Assembly (NCBI GenBank): GCA_963768025.1
Contig: CAVYGM010000034.1
Coordinates: forward strand, 1 to 44,515
Direction: 5' to 3'
Source of the DNA: CAVYGM01 sp963768025
Lineage (GTDB): Bacteria; Bacteroidota; Bacteroidia; Cytophagales; Spirosomataceae
DNA length: 44,515 bases
The translations under genes and the position numbers were made by a program. Shown one piece after another: positions 17,330 to 26,318 of the stretch. The notes under the pieces were generated by a model. It was not told the DNA's origin. It did no database searches and saw only the letters and a list, made by a program, of their open reading frames with translations. Numbering within the stretch: the first letter of the stretch is position 1; every line of letters begins with the position of its first letter.

Positions 17330-17758
17330 GGGGAAGAAGTTTGCAGGCTTGTAGCGAATAACGACAAAAATACGAGGCTATTGCTTAGGAACAGGTGGGG
17401 CATTTCAACGAAAAATAGTTGGGTGAAATTCAAGCAGCTTCTTATCAAGGTTTTACCAAATTGACAAAATCAAAATTCCGGTCACAGCCGCCGAACTTGG
17501 ACCTCCCGTTGGCAGCATCCACTTTCTGTTTTATAGGAGTCGTAATATTCAATTTTTAGGTCAAGTAACAGGAAAAGACTCCATCCTGATGCTGTAATAG
17601 CACAGCAATTAGTTGAATATGCTTATTTTTCCAAAAAAACCAAACGCAACCTTTTGTAAATCAGATACAGTTCCTTACTTTTGCAGTCCAATTTTTTCGT
17701 AAATACTGTATTTACAAAACCGAATAGTGTACTATTCTATTCAAAATCAATTCGTTAA
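17330..17758. other. Intergenic region holding the rpsL promoter and a start-less ORF
   Basis: The right part carries the rpsL promoter. In the left part, 17427-17597 is stop-free for 57 codons and reads protein-like (KIKIPVTAAELGPPVGSIHF), with no start codon and no recognised family. It may be a remnant; nothing else is seen. Confidence 0.3.
17653..17683 (+). promoter_or_regulatory. Promoter of rpsL-rpsG, Bacteroidota consensus
   Basis: TTTG at 17653-17656 and TACTTTTG at 17676-17683 with exactly 19 bp between them. This matches the Bacteroidota primary sigma consensus TTTG-N19-TAnnTTTG. The rpsL ATG is about 75 bp downstream. Confidence 0.8.
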
Positions 17759-18175
17759 ATGCCTACTATTTCACAATTAGTCCGTAAAGGGCGAGAGAAA
17801 ATGACGTGGAAGTCCAAGTCGCCGGCTTTGGACTCCTGCCCGCAGCGTCGGGGCGTGTGCACCCGCGTGTACACCACCACGCCCAAGAAGCCCAATTCGG
17901 CGCTTCGTAAGGTAGCCCGTGTGCGCCTTAGCAATCAGAAAGAAGTAAACGCCTACATTCCTGGCGAAGGCCACAACCTGCAGGAGCACTCGATCGTGCT
18001 GATCCGCGGTGGCCGGGTAAAGGATTTGCCAGGGGTTCGTTATCACATCATCCGGGGTGCCCTGGATACTTCCGGCGTAAACGGCCGTAAGCAGCGTCGT
18101 TCTAAGTACGGTGCCAAGCGTCCCAAGCCAGGTCAGGTGGCAGCTGCACCAACCAAAGGCGGCAAGAAGAAATAA
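17759..18175 (+). CDS. rpsL: 30S ribosomal protein S12
   Basis: A 138-residue ribosomal protein S12 of the decoding centre. It has MPTISQLVRKGREKMTWKSK, the PKKPNSALRK loop with the Lys residues whose mutation gives streptomycin resistance (both Lys present, sensitive type), and GGRVKDLPGVRYHIIRGALD. A basic C-terminal extension (RPKPGQVAAAPTKGGKKK) is longer than in E. coli. It is followed 125 bp later by rpsG and preceded by a consensus promoter. Confidence 0.98.
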   Translation: MPTISQLVRKGREKMTWKSKSPALDSCPQRRGVCTRVYTTTPKKPNSALRKVARVRLSNQKEVNAYIPGEGHNLQEHSIVLIRGGRVKDLPGVRYHIIRGALDTSGVNGRKQRRSKYGAKRPKPGQVAAAPTKGGKKK

Positions 18176-18300
18176 TTCATTGACTCTCTTGACTTTTTAT
18201 ACGGCATTTTCATAATACCATAAAAGGGAAGTAATCCCGTCACTTGTGACCGGATGAATGAGTTGAAAAACGAAACCTCACGTAAAAAATTTTTAAAGAA

Positions 18301-18768
18301 ATGAGAAAAGCAAAACCAAAGAAAAGATATATCCTGCCCGATCCGAAGTTCCGGGATGTGCAGGTGACTAAGTTTGTAAACAACCTGATGATGGACGGCA
18401 AGAAGAGCACGGCTTTCACGATTTTCTACGACGCCATTGAACTGGTAGAGAAGAAAACCAACGAAAACGGTCTCGAAATGTTCCGTAAGGCCCTCAACAA
18501 CGTAACGCCCGGTGTGGAAGTAAAAAGCCGCCGCGTGGGTGGTGCTACCTTTCAGGTACCTACCGAAGTACGTCCCGAGCGCAAGCAGTCGCTGGGAATG
18601 AAGTGGCTCATCAGCTACGCCCGCAAGCGTGGCGAGAAGACCATGATGGACCGCCTCGCGGCCGAAATCATCGCGGCTTCCAAAGGTGAGGGCGCTGCCG
18701 TGAAGAAGAAGGACGATACGCACCGTATGGCCGAAGCCAACAAGGCGTTCTCGCACTTCCGCTTCTAA
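18301..18768 (+). CDS. rpsG: 30S ribosomal protein S7
   Basis: A 155-residue S7, which binds the 3' major domain of 16S rRNA and starts assembly of the 30S head. MRKAKPKKRYILPDPKFRDV at the start, then NVTPGVEVKSRRVGGATFQV and QVPTEVRPERKQSLGMKWLI, are diagnostic. It ends with HRMAEANKAFSHFRF. In most bacteria fusA follows; here a strong terminator follows and the next gene is an unrelated GH43 on the other strand. Confidence 0.98.
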   Translation: MRKAKPKKRYILPDPKFRDVQVTKFVNNLMMDGKKSTAFTIFYDAIELVEKKTNENGLEMFRKALNNVTPGVEVKSRRVGGATFQVPTEVRPERKQSLGMKWLISYARKRGEKTMMDRLAAEIIAASKGEGAAVKKKDDTHRMAEANKAFSHFRF

Positions 18769-18798
18769 GCAAGCAACTTTTCAGGAAAAAATTGGATG

Positions 18799-18828
18799 GC
18801 CTGCCTCTCTACGAGGCGGGCTTTTTTT
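18799..18828 (+). terminator. Rho-independent terminator after rpsG
   Basis: Stem GCCTGCCTC / GAGGCGGGC with one wobble, loop TCTAC, followed by T7. It ends the rpsL-rpsG unit. Confidence 0.9.
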
Positions 18829-18929
18829 ATGACTCTGGACTAAATTCTTAGGCTGTAGAATCTAATAAGCCTTCGGCATTTTGCCGCGATTTGATAGCAG
18901 TAGTATTCGAGATGTCGAAGGATCACCCC

Positions 18930-19934
18930 TTACTTCTCCGGCACCCCTATTTTCTCCGTCGTAGCTACCGGTACCCCAAAATCGGGTGTACCGTCGGCCT
19001 TCCAGCCGAAGGGCTGCATGCGCGGGTTGCGCTCGCGGCAGGCTTTGTTGGCCACGGACTTGGCATGGTACACGATCCAGTGCTGCCCACTTTTTGTTTT
19101 GAAAAAGCCGTTGTGGCCGGGGCCGTACACCCCATTGGCTTCCGATTTCTCAAAAACCGGTTTAGGCTGTTTGGTCCAGGCGGCGGCATTCATGGGGTCG
19201 GCGTTGGCCGGGGCGGTGAGGAGGCCCAAGGAATAGTTGTCGTCCCAGCAAGCGGAGGCCGAGTACACGATACAGAGCGGACTGCGGGCGTCTTTTTGCA
19301 AAAACTCCGGTCCCTCGCAGATTTCCCGTCCGTCGTACTTTTCCCAGGGCTGAGTAGGGCGCGCGATGGTTACTTCGGGTCCGGTGAGGGTCCAGGGGTT
19401 CTTCATTTTGACGATATTCAGCACACTCTGCGGGCCGTCGTAGGCTGAATACAGAAAATACCGTTGTCCCTTGTGGGCCATGATAGACCCATCCAGACCG
19501 GTGAGGATGGTGTTCATTTTGCCTTTATCCACCCATTCGCCCTGCGTTGGGTCTGCCGATGGATTTTCGAGTACAAACACATAGCGATTCATGTCGCCGG
19601 GCTTGGCCCGATCGGTGGCGGTGTAGTACATGTACCATTTTCCATCCAGTCGGTGGAGTTCAGGGGCCCAAATGTCCTTGGAGTTAGGGCCGGTGGCGGG
19701 TGGCGTCCATATGGTTTTGGGAGGTACCTTATCCAGATCGGCCAGGCTTTGGGTTTTGTACAACACCAGCCGATTGCCAACGGTATTGGTGTAGTAGTAA
19801 TAGCCATCGGCGTAGGTCACCCAGGGATCGGCCCCGTTGGGGAGCAGGGGATTGGTGAAGGTTTGGGCGCGGGAGTAGGCTACAAGACAGTAAAGAATTA
19901 ACAGGATTGTTGAAGATTTTCTCATTTGGATCAT
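18930..19934 (-). CDS. Secreted glycoside hydrolase family 43
   Basis: A 334-residue five-bladed propeller enzyme acting on arabinan/arabinoxylan-type side chains. It has a signal peptide (RKSSTILLILYCLVAYSRAQ). The three expected acidic residues are visible: the general base in NPLLPNGADPWVTYADGYYY, the pKa-modulating Asp in TILTGLDGSIMAHKG, and the general acid in GREICEGPEFLQK. Also present are IWAPELHRLDGKWYMYYTA and YGPGHNGFFKTKSG. Exact specificity (arabinofuranosidase or xylosidase) is not resolvable. It is not in an obvious polysaccharide utilisation locus: no SusC/SusD nearby. Confidence 0.92.
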   Translation of the reverse strand: MIQMRKSSTILLILYCLVAYSRAQTFTNPLLPNGADPWVTYADGYYYYTNTVGNRLVLYKTQSLADLDKVPPKTIWTPPATGPNSKDIWAPELHRLDGKWYMYYTATDRAKPGDMNRYVFVLENPSADPTQGEWVDKGKMNTILTGLDGSIMAHKGQRYFLYSAYDGPQSVLNIVKMKNPWTLTGPEVTIARPTQPWEKYDGREICEGPEFLQKDARSPLCIVYSASACWDDNYSLGLLTAPANADPMNAAAWTKQPKPVFEKSEANGVYGPGHNGFFKTKSGQHWIVYHAKSVANKACRERNPRMQPFGWKADGTPDFGVPVATTEKIGVPEK

Positions 19935-20002
19935 GTCTTTTTGAACCGCAAAGGCGCGAGGATTTTCTTTATATTCTCGCGTCGGTGCGGTTTAAGGAAT
20001 AC

Positions 20003-21652
20003 TCAATTCCTAACCTCTGCGCCCGTTACATAGTAATTCCGATCAATCGCCAGCGTGGATTCACCCTTTATCTTCATCGTTTTCCATTCTGTGGTTGGAT
20101 AAATAAACTGCTCCTTATCGACGCCGAGTGTCACTTTCACCGGCATGTCAAAGCCGGGTACCACATTGGCCCAGCGGTAACGCAGGGAATTTCCAGCGAA
20201 GGCATACTCTACCTTAGGGATGCGCACATCGCGCAGGTACTGGTCGAACACCTTGCTCAGGTCGCGGCCCGCCTGCTTGCTCAGGTAGGTCTCGATCTGG
20301 GAGCCGTCCACCGTTTGGTGGTAGAAGGTTTTGTTCAGGCCCCGGAGCATCTGCCGCCATTTGTCGTCGTCGTTTACGATCTGCCGGATGGTGTGCAGCA
20401 TATTGCCGCCCTTGTAGTACATATCGCCTGAGCCCTCGTGGTTGACACCGTAGATACCCTGAATAGGCTTTTGGTTTTTGATCAGATTACGGGTACCCAC
20501 CACATAGTCGGCCCCGGCTTCCTTGCCGTAGTAGTATTCCGTGTAGAGGTTTTCGGAGTAGTTGGTAAAGCTCTCGTGTACCCACATGTCGGCCACATCT
20601 TTGTAAGTGATATTGTTAGCAAACCACTCGTGACCACTTTCGTGGATGATGATAAAATCCCATTTCAGCCCCCAGCCCGTACCCGACAGGTCGCGGCCCA
20701 GGTAGCCGTTCTGAAAGCGATTGCCATAGGTCACCGAACTTTGGTGCTCCATGCCCAGGTAGGGTACCTGCACCAGTTTGAAACCATCTTCGTAGAAAGG
20801 GTACGGCCCAAACCAGTGCTCAAAGGCTTTCAGCATGAGGGGTACCTGCTTGAACTGCTCCTTGGCTTTGTCCAGGTCGGCGGGCAGCACGTAGTAGCTC
20901 AGATCGAGTTTCCCTTTTTCGCCGTCGTAGGTTTCCTTCCAGCTCACGTAGTCAGCGGCATTCAGGTTGACACCGTAGTTATTGATCGGGTTATTCACAA
21001 ACCAGTCGAACGTACGCGTATTGTCGTTATGCTCCGTAACCTTGCGCAAACGCCCGTTCGACACATCCATCAGCGGCTTGGGTACACGCACGCTGATGAG
21101 CATGCTGTCGGTTTCGTCGTACATGTGGTCCTTGCAGGGCCACCACACGCTGCTGCCCAACCCCTGACAGGAGGTGGCCACGAAGGGGGTACCCTTGCTA
21201 TCGCGCACCCACTGCACGCCCCCTTCCCAGGGCGGATTGGTGGCGATTTTGGGCCGACCGGCATAAAATACCTGCACTGCTTCTTTCTGCCCAGTCTTCT
21301 GCGCTTTTTGCAGCGTAATAAAGTACGCGTTCCCATCCCGCCGGAACACCAGCTCTTTGCCGTCCTGCGTCACCTTGCTGATCGCCAGCGGTGGTTGCAG
21401 GTCGATCTGCATAGTTTGGTAGGGTTTCAGTACGGTATAGTGTACGGCGTTGCTCCCGCTGATTGTACTATCGGCCGGATGGGCCGCAATGTTCAGGTGG
21501 TAGTACGTCAAATCCCACCATACCCGCTCGGGGGTGATAGCCCCCCTCAGGGTATCCTGATGCGTGAAAACAGGTTTCTGGGCAAAAAGCAGCGTGGAGC
21601 CAAGGGTCAGGAGAGCTAGCAGGAGGTATTTGGGCATAGTATCGTTGTTCAA
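20003..21652 (-). CDS. M1 family metallopeptidase (aminopeptidase N-like)
   Basis: A 549-residue zinc aminopeptidase with a signal peptide (MPKYLLLALLTLGSTLLFAQ; the frame also opens with MNND), so it is exported. The zinc site HESGHEW at about residues 336-342 is followed at the usual distance by the third ligand Glu in MWVHESFTNYSENL. The exopeptidase-type recognition loop is seen as YLGMEHQSSVTYG (GxMEN variant with H in place of N). The N-terminal beta-saddle and C-terminal short domain fit compact Bacteroidota M1 enzymes that lack the long ERAP-type C-terminal domain. Confidence 0.93.
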   Translation of the reverse strand: MNNDTMPKYLLLALLTLGSTLLFAQKPVFTHQDTLRGAITPERVWWDLTYYHLNIAAHPADSTISGSNAVHYTVLKPYQTMQIDLQPPLAISKVTQDGKELVFRRDGNAYFITLQKAQKTGQKEAVQVFYAGRPKIATNPPWEGGVQWVRDSKGTPFVATSCQGLGSSVWWPCKDHMYDETDSMLISVRVPKPLMDVSNGRLRKVTEHNDNTRTFDWFVNNPINNYGVNLNAADYVSWKETYDGEKGKLDLSYYVLPADLDKAKEQFKQVPLMLKAFEHWFGPYPFYEDGFKLVQVPYLGMEHQSSVTYGNRFQNGYLGRDLSGTGWGLKWDFIIIHESGHEWFANNITYKDVADMWVHESFTNYSENLYTEYYYGKEAGADYVVGTRNLIKNQKPIQGIYGVNHEGSGDMYYKGGNMLHTIRQIVNDDDKWRQMLRGLNKTFYHQTVDGSQIETYLSKQAGRDLSKVFDQYLRDVRIPKVEYAFAGNSLRYRWANVVPGFDMPVKVTLGVDKEQFIYPTTEWKTMKIKGESTLAIDRNYYVTGAEVRN

Positions 21653-21711
21653 AAATTATAATTTTACGGTAAAACGCTCTAAAAATAAAAAATGGTGCAA
21701 TCGCAAAAACT

Positions 21712-22797
21712 CTATTCGGTAACTACCTTAGGCCGGTCACTTTCCTCCTCAATTCCATCTTCTATCATTTCTTCTACTTCCTGCTTTTCTCCCTTCTCCA
21801 AGGTTTCCACATCTTCTTCCTGCACATCTTCCTTATAGTTTATATAAAACTTACAGAAAAGGGGCAGATGGTCACTGCCAATAGGTCGCAGAGTCCTGAA
21901 GTCCTCTATAAATATATCGGTTGAATGAAAAAAGAGATCAATGGGAAACCGAAGCAATTTGTATTTGGCATGGAATGTAGACACAAACCCGCGACCGATT
22001 CTGGGATCTATTAAGCCGGATGTTTTTCTAAAAAGAATTGAAGATTTCGCCCAGGCAACATTATTAAAGTCACCAACCACAATCACGGCTCCTTTCGTTT
22101 CTTTGACTTTTTTGCCTACTGAAAGTAGCTCTCCATCCCGTTCTTTAGAATTGTCCTCTTCGGTTGGGCTGGGAGGTGGGGGGTGAACCCCAAAAAAAGT
22201 AAATGTCGTCCTCTCATCGATAGCAAGAGAGGCTTCGATGCTGGGCAGATCGTCCGCAACCAAATAATTAACGTTTATGTATTTCGCGGGCAACTTGGTG
22301 TAAAAGTGAATTCCGTAGGTGTTTTCTAACGGTACCTTTTTGAAGTTTGGATAGTCTTCCTCAATCTCGGCTATGGCATCATCCCAAGCCTGATTGGACT
22401 CCATCGTAAGTAAAATGTCGGGCTGCACCTCCCTTACTAATTTTATTAATTCTTCATACCGTTCGTTGAACTGATAAACATTCACCGATATGATGGAAAT
22501 TGTCCGGGAATGTTTCGGAACATCCTCTAATGCTTTTTTCTTAAACGCCGACGTGTAAGGAAGTAAGATGACAGCATTGTACACTATGAACCCTACATGT
22601 ACCACTGCTATTCCCCAGAAAAGAGAGTCTTTATCGACTATAAAGAACAGTCCTAGTGCCAATGTTATGAGTTGGAGGACGGTCAACTGAATCCTTCCGA
22701 ACTCCCAGACCCGAAACATCCAGTGTTGATTATTTATGAACGGCAATGTACTCACCACAATCAATAAGGCAGATACTATGTAATAAGCCAATAGCAT
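21712..22797 (-). CDS. Membrane-anchored endonuclease/exonuclease/phosphatase family protein
   Basis: A 361-residue protein with three N-terminal membrane helices (MLLAYYIVSALLIVVSTLPF; VLQLITLALGLFFIV; WGIAVVHVGFIVYNAVILL). The EEP domain at about 100-325 carries the metal Glu in DILLTMESNQAWD, the D-x-N pair in VVVGDFNNVAWA, and the terminal S-D-H-L-P. The C-terminus is a Glu-rich tail (about residues 328-355). Substrate is unknown; relatives include nucleases, phosphodiesterases and lipid phosphatases. Base composition is more AT-rich than its neighbours. Confidence 0.85.
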   Translation of the reverse strand: MLLAYYIVSALLIVVSTLPFINNQHWMFRVWEFGRIQLTVLQLITLALGLFFIVDKDSLFWGIAVVHVGFIVYNAVILLPYTSAFKKKALEDVPKHSRTISIISVNVYQFNERYEELIKLVREVQPDILLTMESNQAWDDAIAEIEEDYPNFKKVPLENTYGIHFYTKLPAKYINVNYLVADDLPSIEASLAIDERTTFTFFGVHPPPPSPTEEDNSKERDGELLSVGKKVKETKGAVIVVGDFNNVAWAKSSILFRKTSGLIDPRIGRGFVSTFHAKYKLLRFPIDLFFHSTDIFIEDFRTLRPIGSDHLPLFCKFYINYKEDVQEEDVETLEKGEKQEVEEMIEDGIEEESDRPKVVTE

Positions 22798-22973
22798 ACA
22801 ATTTAAAATTTAGTAAAGGCATCAAACCCAGGTTCATTCCGCAGGTGCTGGCAATCAGTAGCCCGAATACAAGGTACCCCATTATCAGCTTAGAAGTACC
22901 AATGGATCCACTACTTTTATTGGTTGCTCACTGGCATATAAGGCAACTGCTTACACCCAATTACATATCAGAG

Positions 22974-23999
22974 TCAGGATACGAAAAAACAAAAAAGCCA
23001 ATCACCACCCCCTACTTCACCAGTACCTCCATGGAATTCAGCTCCGGGCCACCACCCCGGTTGCGCCGAACCCGCCACTACGTATACCTTGCCCTTCATG
23101 GAAACGGCACCCGTGCCGTGGCGGCCCTGAAACAGATTGGGCAGTCGCTCCCATTGGCCGGTTTTGGTATTGTAAGCTTCTACTTCGCTGTGGGCGGGAA
23201 CCTGCTTGTCGCTTTCGCCGCCGATGATCAGTACCTTGCTGCCGTAAGCTACGGCCATATTACCCGCTCGGAGGGTGGGCAGATTTTTGCTGGCGTCCAG
23301 GGTAGTCCAGGTGTTGGATTTGAAATCATACACATCTACCTCGGGAACGGTCCGGTTCATTACCTGATTGATTTTGGCGGTAGAGAGTCGGCCACCCGCC
23401 ACGTACAGCTTCTCCCCTACCATGGCCACCGATACGTGGTCGCGGGGGCGGGGGGCGTCGGGGAGTTTGCGCCAGGTGCTGGTTTTGGGGTCGTACTCGT
23501 CAAACCACGTTACGTGGCCATCCCAGTGACCGTCCTGAATACCGCATACTACGTAGATTTTATCGTTGTACACAAAGGCACCAGCCGCTCCGCGCAGGCG
23601 GTCGGTGGGGACCTCCGGGCCTTTGCGCCATTCGTCACGTTCGGGGTTATAGATGTACATAGCTGGGATGGGGGTTTCGTGCGGATATTTTCCGGTAAAA
23701 GCACCCACTACGTACACTTCTCCCTTGTAGGAAATGGCCTGAAAATGGCTCATCTCCAGGGGAGCCATGGCTTTAGTGGTCCAGGCATCTTTTTTAGGAT
23801 CGTATTCTTCTATGGGCTTTACACCCCGGCCACCCAGCAGGTAGAGTTTGCCATCAGCATCAGTCATCGCACTTTCATGGCGCTTGGTGGGGAGATTCAT
23901 CGGTTCAGCGGCTTCCCATACCTGAGCAGTGGCGAAAGACAGGCAGCCCAGGGCTAGTACTGTGTATACCAGTCCCATTTTGATGTATATTGGCTTCAT
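22974..23999 (-). CDS. Kelch repeat-containing secreted protein
   Basis: A 341-residue beta-propeller of about six Kelch repeats, each with the G-G and Y...W spacing (DGKLYLLGGRGVKPIEEYDP, GEVYVVGAFTG, DKIYVVCGIQDGHWDG, EKLYVAGGRLSTAK, SKVLIIGGESDKQ, GKVYVVAGSAQPGW). An N-terminal signal peptide is present (MGLVYTVLALGCLSFATAQV). The C-terminal extension after the last repeat is short and hydrophobic (WLFCFFVS). Ligand is unknown; comparable proteins include galactose-oxidase-like and N-acetylneuraminate epimerase-like propellers. It is divergent from the McrC gene. Confidence 0.9.
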   Translation of the reverse strand: MKPIYIKMGLVYTVLALGCLSFATAQVWEAAEPMNLPTKRHESAMTDADGKLYLLGGRGVKPIEEYDPKKDAWTTKAMAPLEMSHFQAISYKGEVYVVGAFTGKYPHETPIPAMYIYNPERDEWRKGPEVPTDRLRGAAGAFVYNDKIYVVCGIQDGHWDGHVTWFDEYDPKTSTWRKLPDAPRPRDHVSVAMVGEKLYVAGGRLSTAKINQVMNRTVPEVDVYDFKSNTWTTLDASKNLPTLRAGNMAVAYGSKVLIIGGESDKQVPAHSEVEAYNTKTGQWERLPNLFQGRHGTGAVSMKGKVYVVAGSAQPGWWPGAEFHGGTGEVGGGDWLFCFFVS

Positions 24000-24088
24000 A
24001 GTCGTAAGGGATTAGATTAATCTTACGAAGTAAAGAAAAAAAGAGCCTAATTGTCCATTTTATCCCCAAACTCTCACAAAAACGTTTT

Positions 24089-25363
24089 GTGCTCTACTTT
24101 GCTACCGAACATAGTGTACTTACCACAGGTACCCTAGATGCCAATGCCCCGGAGACCGTACTCCCCGAGGCGGTTTTTGAGGCACTGAAAACCTATGCCT
24201 TGCGCGACGACGCCGAGCCTGTTCTTCGGTACTTTGTGCAGCGGGGACGGCCCTACCTGCGAGTAGGAGCCTGCGTGGGCTTACTGCGAGCCACGGAGCG
24301 GGTGAGCCTCGAAATTCTCCCCAAAATAACCCCCGACCTCTCTCCTGAGTCGATAAAGACAGCGCGGATGGCCCTGTTGCGAATGTTACAGTCGGTGCCG
24401 GAGCTATTTCCAAAGGTACTGCCCGAAGCACGAGTGAGTCAGCTAACAAGCCTGCCGTTGCCTGAGGTGCTGGCGTCGCTGTTTCTGGAAAAGGTGGAGT
24501 GGCTCATCCACCGGGGCTTGCAAACCGGCTATCAGCAGGTGCAGGCAGAGCAACCTTTCGTGAAAGGCAAACTGCAAATACACCGACGCCCCTGGATGCG
24601 CTTGGCCCGCCCCGACCGGGTGCCGATAGCCTACGACGAACGAAGCCGACAGAATGCCCCCAATCGCCTGTTAAAAGCGTGTTTGCAATCATTGAGCACA
24701 GGTACTTTTGCCCGTCAGGTGCGGCAGTATTTATTTATGATGGATGATGTGGCGAGTACCTCCGACTGGCGAGAGGATTTGGCCAAAGCTAAAAACCACA
24801 GCCGGACCTTTAGGGCATATACGTGGCTGTGGCCCTGGGCCGAATGGCTGCTGGGCGGTCAGGCTCCCGGGGTTTCTGAGGGGGGTACCCTCCTACCTGG
24901 TTTACTTTTTCCTACCCAAACCTTGTTTGAAAGCTACATATCTGCCAGTTTTAAACGGTACCTGCCGCCTGGTTTTGACGTCAGCCTTCAGGAGTCGGCC
25001 CATCATTTGTTGTACGATCCGGCCGGGAACCCTTCGTATCGGCTGCGGCCCGATGTGGTCATTCGTCGGGGAGGGGATGTTTGGGTACTGGACATGAAGT
25101 GGAAAACAATTCTCGGTGATAAAGGGAGAGTCTCGCAGGTTGCACAAAGCGATTTGTACCAGCTATACGCCTACGGACAGCGGTACGTAGGCACTTCGGG
25201 AAGGATAAAGTTGGGCCTGATTTATCCCCAAACCCCTGACTTCACCCTAGCCCCTCCCCCCCATGCCTACGAGCCTCACCTGCCCCTGTATTTGCTCCCG
25301 GCTGACCTATCGGTGAGTGCCCCGCAGATGGTGCGGCAACTGTGGGAAGGATTAGGGACATGA
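24089..25363 (+). CDS. McrC family protein (5-methylcytosine restriction endonuclease subunit), without McrB
   Basis: A 424-residue McrC homologue, the nuclease subunit of McrBC-type modification-dependent restriction. The N-terminal half has LRVGACVGLLRATERVSLEI and LPKITPDL, the McrB-contacting beta domain. The C-terminal PD-(D/E)xK nuclease is visible as LFPTQTLFESYISASF, RLRPDVVIRRGGDVWVLDMK with the catalytic D...D-x-K, and QSDLYQLYAYGQRY. The start is a GTG at 24089; no ATG fits. The essential GTPase partner McrB, normally just upstream on the same strand, is absent: a divergent Kelch gene lies there instead. The gene may be a solo McrC acting with a distant partner, or a relic. Confidence 0.9.
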   Translation: MLYFATEHSVLTTGTLDANAPETVLPEAVFEALKTYALRDDAEPVLRYFVQRGRPYLRVGACVGLLRATERVSLEILPKITPDLSPESIKTARMALLRMLQSVPELFPKVLPEARVSQLTSLPLPEVLASLFLEKVEWLIHRGLQTGYQQVQAEQPFVKGKLQIHRRPWMRLARPDRVPIAYDERSRQNAPNRLLKACLQSLSTGTFARQVRQYLFMMDDVASTSDWREDLAKAKNHSRTFRAYTWLWPWAEWLLGGQAPGVSEGGTLLPGLLFPTQTLFESYISASFKRYLPPGFDVSLQESAHHLLYDPAGNPSYRLRPDVVIRRGGDVWVLDMKWKTILGDKGRVSQVAQSDLYQLYAYGQRYVGTSGRIKLGLIYPQTPDFTLAPPPHAYEPHLPLYLLPADLSVSAPQMVRQLWEGLGT

Positions 25364-25479
25364 TTTTTACTTTCCCACATGTGGCTCTCCCCACTGCTTT
25401 GACGGCCTTACTGCCCCACGTGCAGTCGCAGACCAGCCTAGCAAGCGGATACGAGATCAGGGAGGGATCGGAATACGTC

Positions 25480-25511
25480 AAAAAACACCCCTCCAAACCA
25501 GGAGGGATGTT
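25480..25511 (-). terminator. Rho-independent terminator for the minus-strand gene at 25.6-26.3 kb
   Basis: Read on the minus strand: AACATCCCTCC, loop TGGTTT, GGAGGGGTGTT with one mismatch, followed by a T-run. It lies between two convergent genes. Confidence 0.75.
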
Positions 25512-25577
25512 TATGTACTATCTTAACCTTACTTTTCTTTTGTAGGAAACGGGTTTCCTCTTGGTTTCTTTTTGTGC

Positions 25578-26318
25578 TCATCGAACCAAAGGCACTACGC
25601 GGATCTGTTGATTCTTTTGATCTACCTGAATTTGGTAGTAGTTCTTCCAGGTTTTACCGTACAGCTTCAGTTCGTAATTGTCTGATGAAAGCTCATTGAT
25701 GTGGATGGCATAGGTGAGTTCCCGTTTTTTTACCGAATAATTTCTAACTATGACACCACTTCCATCCCTAAGCATTAATTTTATTTTTTCAACTTCTGGC
25801 GTTTTACACCACAAATGGAATAGTTTACCACCAGATACCATTGCTTTTGCCTGGACGCCGTAAGGATTGAGTTCTGGAATATACTCTGGATTTGGATCGT
25901 TCTTATACTCAGGGGTAGCCAAACCACCTGCAAGGTGCTTGTACTTTATTGGCAGAGTTTTAAGTTTTTCACCCATCAATCGTTTGTTGGTTAGTTTAGA
26001 AAGCGTCCCATCCAGCACGCGGCGGTTGTGTTCGGTGAGTTCCACGTACTGCCGGGGGAGCACCTCTTCGTAGAGGATCCGCTGGTTGGAATCCAGAAAA
26101 ATCACGGAGGTGTGCTGGGTACGAGCGTCGGTAGAGACGTACCAGGATGCCTTCCGGGTCCGTTCGGCTTGCAGGTAGGTGTCCTGGGTCTTGACGGGCG
26201 GTGGCACGTGGGAGGCTGACGCGCTGGTCAGGTGGGCGATTTGGGGCAGGGCCGTGTCCTGCTGGGCCTGAACGCGGCCCAGCAGGAGTGCCAGCATAAT
26301 GATGTGAATGAGCTTCAT
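25578..26318 (-). CDS. Hypothetical secreted protein
   Basis: A 246-residue protein with a clear signal peptide (MKLIHIIMLALLLGRVQAQQ). After a Pro/Ser/Thr linker (about residues 25-50) it has a mixed alpha/beta body (SVIFLDSNQRILYEEVLPRQ) and a C-terminal beta-rich region of about 90 residues (YGVQAKAMVSGGKLFHLWCK; ELKLYGKTWKNYYQIQVDQK). The last part resembles a small immunoglobulin-like or T9SS-type C-terminal sandwich, but the sorting motif is not clear. I do not recognise the family. Confidence 0.7.
   Translation of the reverse strand: MKLIHIIMLALLLGRVQAQQDTALPQIAHLTSASASHVPPPVKTQDTYLQAERTRKASWYVSTDARTQHTSVIFLDSNQRILYEEVLPRQYVELTEHNRRVLDGTLSKLTNKRLMGEKLKTLPIKYKHLAGGLATPEYKNDPNPEYIPELNPYGVQAKAMVSGGKLFHLWCKTPEVEKIKLMLRDGSGVIVRNYSVKKRELTYAIHINELSSDNYELKLYGKTWKNYYQIQVDQKNQQIRVVPLVR

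Noticed and set aside
20438..21619. 393-codon ORF on the plus strand opposite the M1 peptidase, and similar long antisense ORFs (22746-23957, 3741-4493, 9265-9954)
   Set aside because: They mirror well-identified genes on the other strand and lack recognisable domains; composition follows the antisense codon pattern.
18930..23999. A polysaccharide utilisation locus around GH43
   Set aside because: No SusC/SusD, sensor or further glycoside hydrolase is linked; adjacent genes are a peptidase, an EEP protein and a Kelch protein in the same direction without tight spacing.
24089..26318. A defence island around McrC
   Set aside because: Neighbours are a Kelch propeller, a secreted hypothetical protein and a haloperoxidase-like lipoprotein; none is a known or plausible defence component.
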